Positions 63,075 to 64,000 of a stretch of DNA of 64,000 nucleotides are shown piece by piece. The stretch covers positions 35,776 through 99,775 of the forward strand of contig CANIII010000018.1 in the NCBI GenBank assembly GCA_947467605.1, in the 5' to 3' direction. The DNA is from Acidobacteriota bacterium. Lineage in GTDB: Bacteria; Acidobacteriota; Vicinamibacteria; Vicinamibacterales; SCN-69-37. Position 1 is the first letter of the stretch; the number at the start of each line of letters is the position of its first letter. The notes beneath the pieces were generated by a model. It had not been told where the DNA came from. It saw nothing but the letters and a program-made list of their open reading frames with translations, and ran no database searches. A program made the translations under genes and the position numbers.

Positions 63075-63920
63075 ATGTCGCTCGAAGCGAGCCGGAACCC
63101 GTCTGAGTTGCTCGATCCGGCGGAACCCGCGCCGGCAGCCGACTCGATTGACGAGCGTACGACGCGCATCGTCAAGCACATCGAACACCAGGCGAAGTCC
63201 ACCTGGGACTTCCTCCGGTTCCTGCTCTTCTTCCTGTACCTGATCGTCGGCGTCATCTCCTTGTGGATCGGCCTTTTGCGCCTGGTCCTGGGCCTGATGC
63301 ATTTCGGGCTGCGGATCGTGGCGCGCGGCCTCTTGTGGATGTCCGGAGGCACGGCCCCGCGTCCCGGGCCGCCCGTCAACAGCTGGACCGAAGGCATCAA
63401 GCGCGACGTGGACGAGATGTGGGCGCGCCGCCTCGTGGTCTACGAAGACATCATGCGGCCGGCTGGACGCCACTACGTCCGCGTGCAACGCGCCACGCGC
63501 ACGTTCTGGCACTGGCACCTGTCGCGCAAGCTCACCGCGCTCCTGTTTGCGATCGTCACGATCGTGACGCCCGCGGCCTACGTGATCCCGCGGCCGGAGT
63601 ACGTGCAGATCACCGACGACAACGCGATCCACACCGAGGAAAACGGCCAGGTGATGTATCTCGTGCACTCGCTCGACTTGTTCAAGCCGGGCAAGACCCG
63701 CGAGTACCTGAATGAAGACGCCTGGTGGTTCGGCAAGATCAACTCACAGGGCCTGAAAGCGCAGCTGCAAGTCGGTAAGCGCTATCGGCTGTGGGTGGTC
63801 GGCGTTCGCTGGTGGTGGAAGCCGCGTCTGTTCCCGAACATCATCTCGGCGACCGAGGTGAACGACGACGGCTCGCCGCTCGAGCACGAGAGCTCGCGCA
63901 TCAGCACACCGGCGCGCTGA
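63075..63920 (+). CDS. DUF1523 family membrane protein
   Basis: This 281-aa protein has hydrophobic stretches at about 45-85 (FLRFLLFFLYLIVGVISLWI and the next segment) and a third helix near 158-172 (ALLFAIVTIVTPAAYVIP). A soluble domain follows with the DUF1523 signature: REYLNEDAWWFGKINSQGLK, KRYRLWVVGVRWW and PRLFPNIISA. Family members are inner-membrane proteins with a periplasmic domain of unknown role. It is 20 bp downstream of the DUF481 gene and probably co-transcribed. Confidence 0.8.
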   Translation: MSLEASRNPSELLDPAEPAPAADSIDERTTRIVKHIEHQAKSTWDFLRFLLFFLYLIVGVISLWIGLLRLVLGLMHFGLRIVARGLLWMSGGTAPRPGPPVNSWTEGIKRDVDEMWARRLVVYEDIMRPAGRHYVRVQRATRTFWHWHLSRKLTALLFAIVTIVTPAAYVIPRPEYVQITDDNAIHTEENGQVMYLVHSLDLFKPGKTREYLNEDAWWFGKINSQGLKAQLQVGKRYRLWVVGVRWWWKPRLFPNIISATEVNDDGSPLEHESSRISTPAR

Positions 63921-63934
63921 CGCGCCACGCGACT

Positions 63935-64000
63935 TACGACAACGGAGCGGGTGGTGGGGCGGCCGGTTCGACCGGCGGCGCCGGAGGCTGGGCCGGCGCC
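63935..64000 (-). CDS. C-terminal end of a Pro/Ala-rich protein, partial
   Basis: The minus strand reads APAQPPAPPVEPAAPPPA then PLS and stops at a TAA (63935-63937). The frame is open to the window edge. Such Pro/Ala tails are common at the end of exported or membrane-anchored proteins. Only 21 codons are visible, so identity cannot be given, and it could be chance in GC-rich DNA. Confidence 0.35.

Overview
The window is GC-rich, densely packed bacterial DNA and looks like Acidobacteriota, probably Vicinamibacteria-like. The pointers are a secreted protein of the acidobacterial VWFA-related family (10673-12595), a very large secreted BNR/Asp-box protein with Ala/Gly-rich inserts (12674-16219), and a C-terminal scrap resembling acidobacterial MacB/FtsX-type ABC permeases (16280-16369). 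No rRNA, tRNA, IS element or CRISPR array was found. The taxonomic call is inference from gene families; no marker gene is present.

Left part (1-30.8 kb) is housekeeping and accessory sequence: the start of ilvD; an ArsR-methyltransferase fusion regulator translationally tight with B12-dependent metH; two alpha/beta hydrolases, one carrying two copies of a 39-bp palindrome inside its coding sequence; a small surface-polysaccharide remnant (SDR epimerase, a chimeric sulfotransferase/GT4 gene, a flippase); the VWFA and BNR secreted proteins, with related CAACATGG palindromes on both sides of the VWFA gene; an AAA/DUF4143 ATPase with two palindromic operators; a YfhO-like membrane protein; pepF and an EamA transporter; a DUF349 protein; DUF2277; a VanX-like dipeptidase; a VapBC pair; an AAC(6')-like acetyltransferase; several small unknowns; and an HNH nuclease that meets a truncated M1 peptidase at an apparent rearrangement joint near 30345.

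Right part (30811-62141) is one roughly 31-kb biosynthetic gene cluster in five transcription units. (i) Minus operon 41287->30811: PKS (AT-ACP-KS-DH-like-ACP), NRPS (TubC docking-C-A-T-TE), O-methyltransferase, Sfp-type PPTase. (ii) Plus operon 41299->44163: three deoxysugar enzymes (3,4-ketoisomerase, 2,3-dehydratase, 3-ketoreductase). (iii) Minus pair 46202->44182: a GINT1-like beta-propeller protein and a GT4 glycosyltransferase. (iv) Plus operon 46225->55239: a GT-A type transferase, two tandem twitch-domain radical SAM proteins, an AT-DH protein with a truncated PPTase-like tail, a free ACP and two paralogous GT1 glycosyltransferases. (v) Minus 62141->55236: a 2301-aa synthase, NMO-NMO-KS-AT-ACP-KR, of the PUFA-synthase-like (secondary lipid) type.

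Inferred logic: the NMO-KS-AT-ACP-KR synthase with the trans-acting AT-DH builds a partly reduced or polyene acyl chain. The AT-ACP-KS-DH-like-ACP protein may extend it. The NRPS adds one amino acid (my reading of its specificity code is aspartate-like) and releases it through the TE. The product is then O-methylated and glycosylated with a dideoxysugar and perhaps more sugars, so a glycosylated lipo-amino acid or polyene is the best guess. I recognise no described cluster with this gene set, and no dedicated regulator or exporter lies inside it. Downstream are a DUF481 outer-membrane protein, a DUF1523 membrane protein and the end of a Pro-rich protein.
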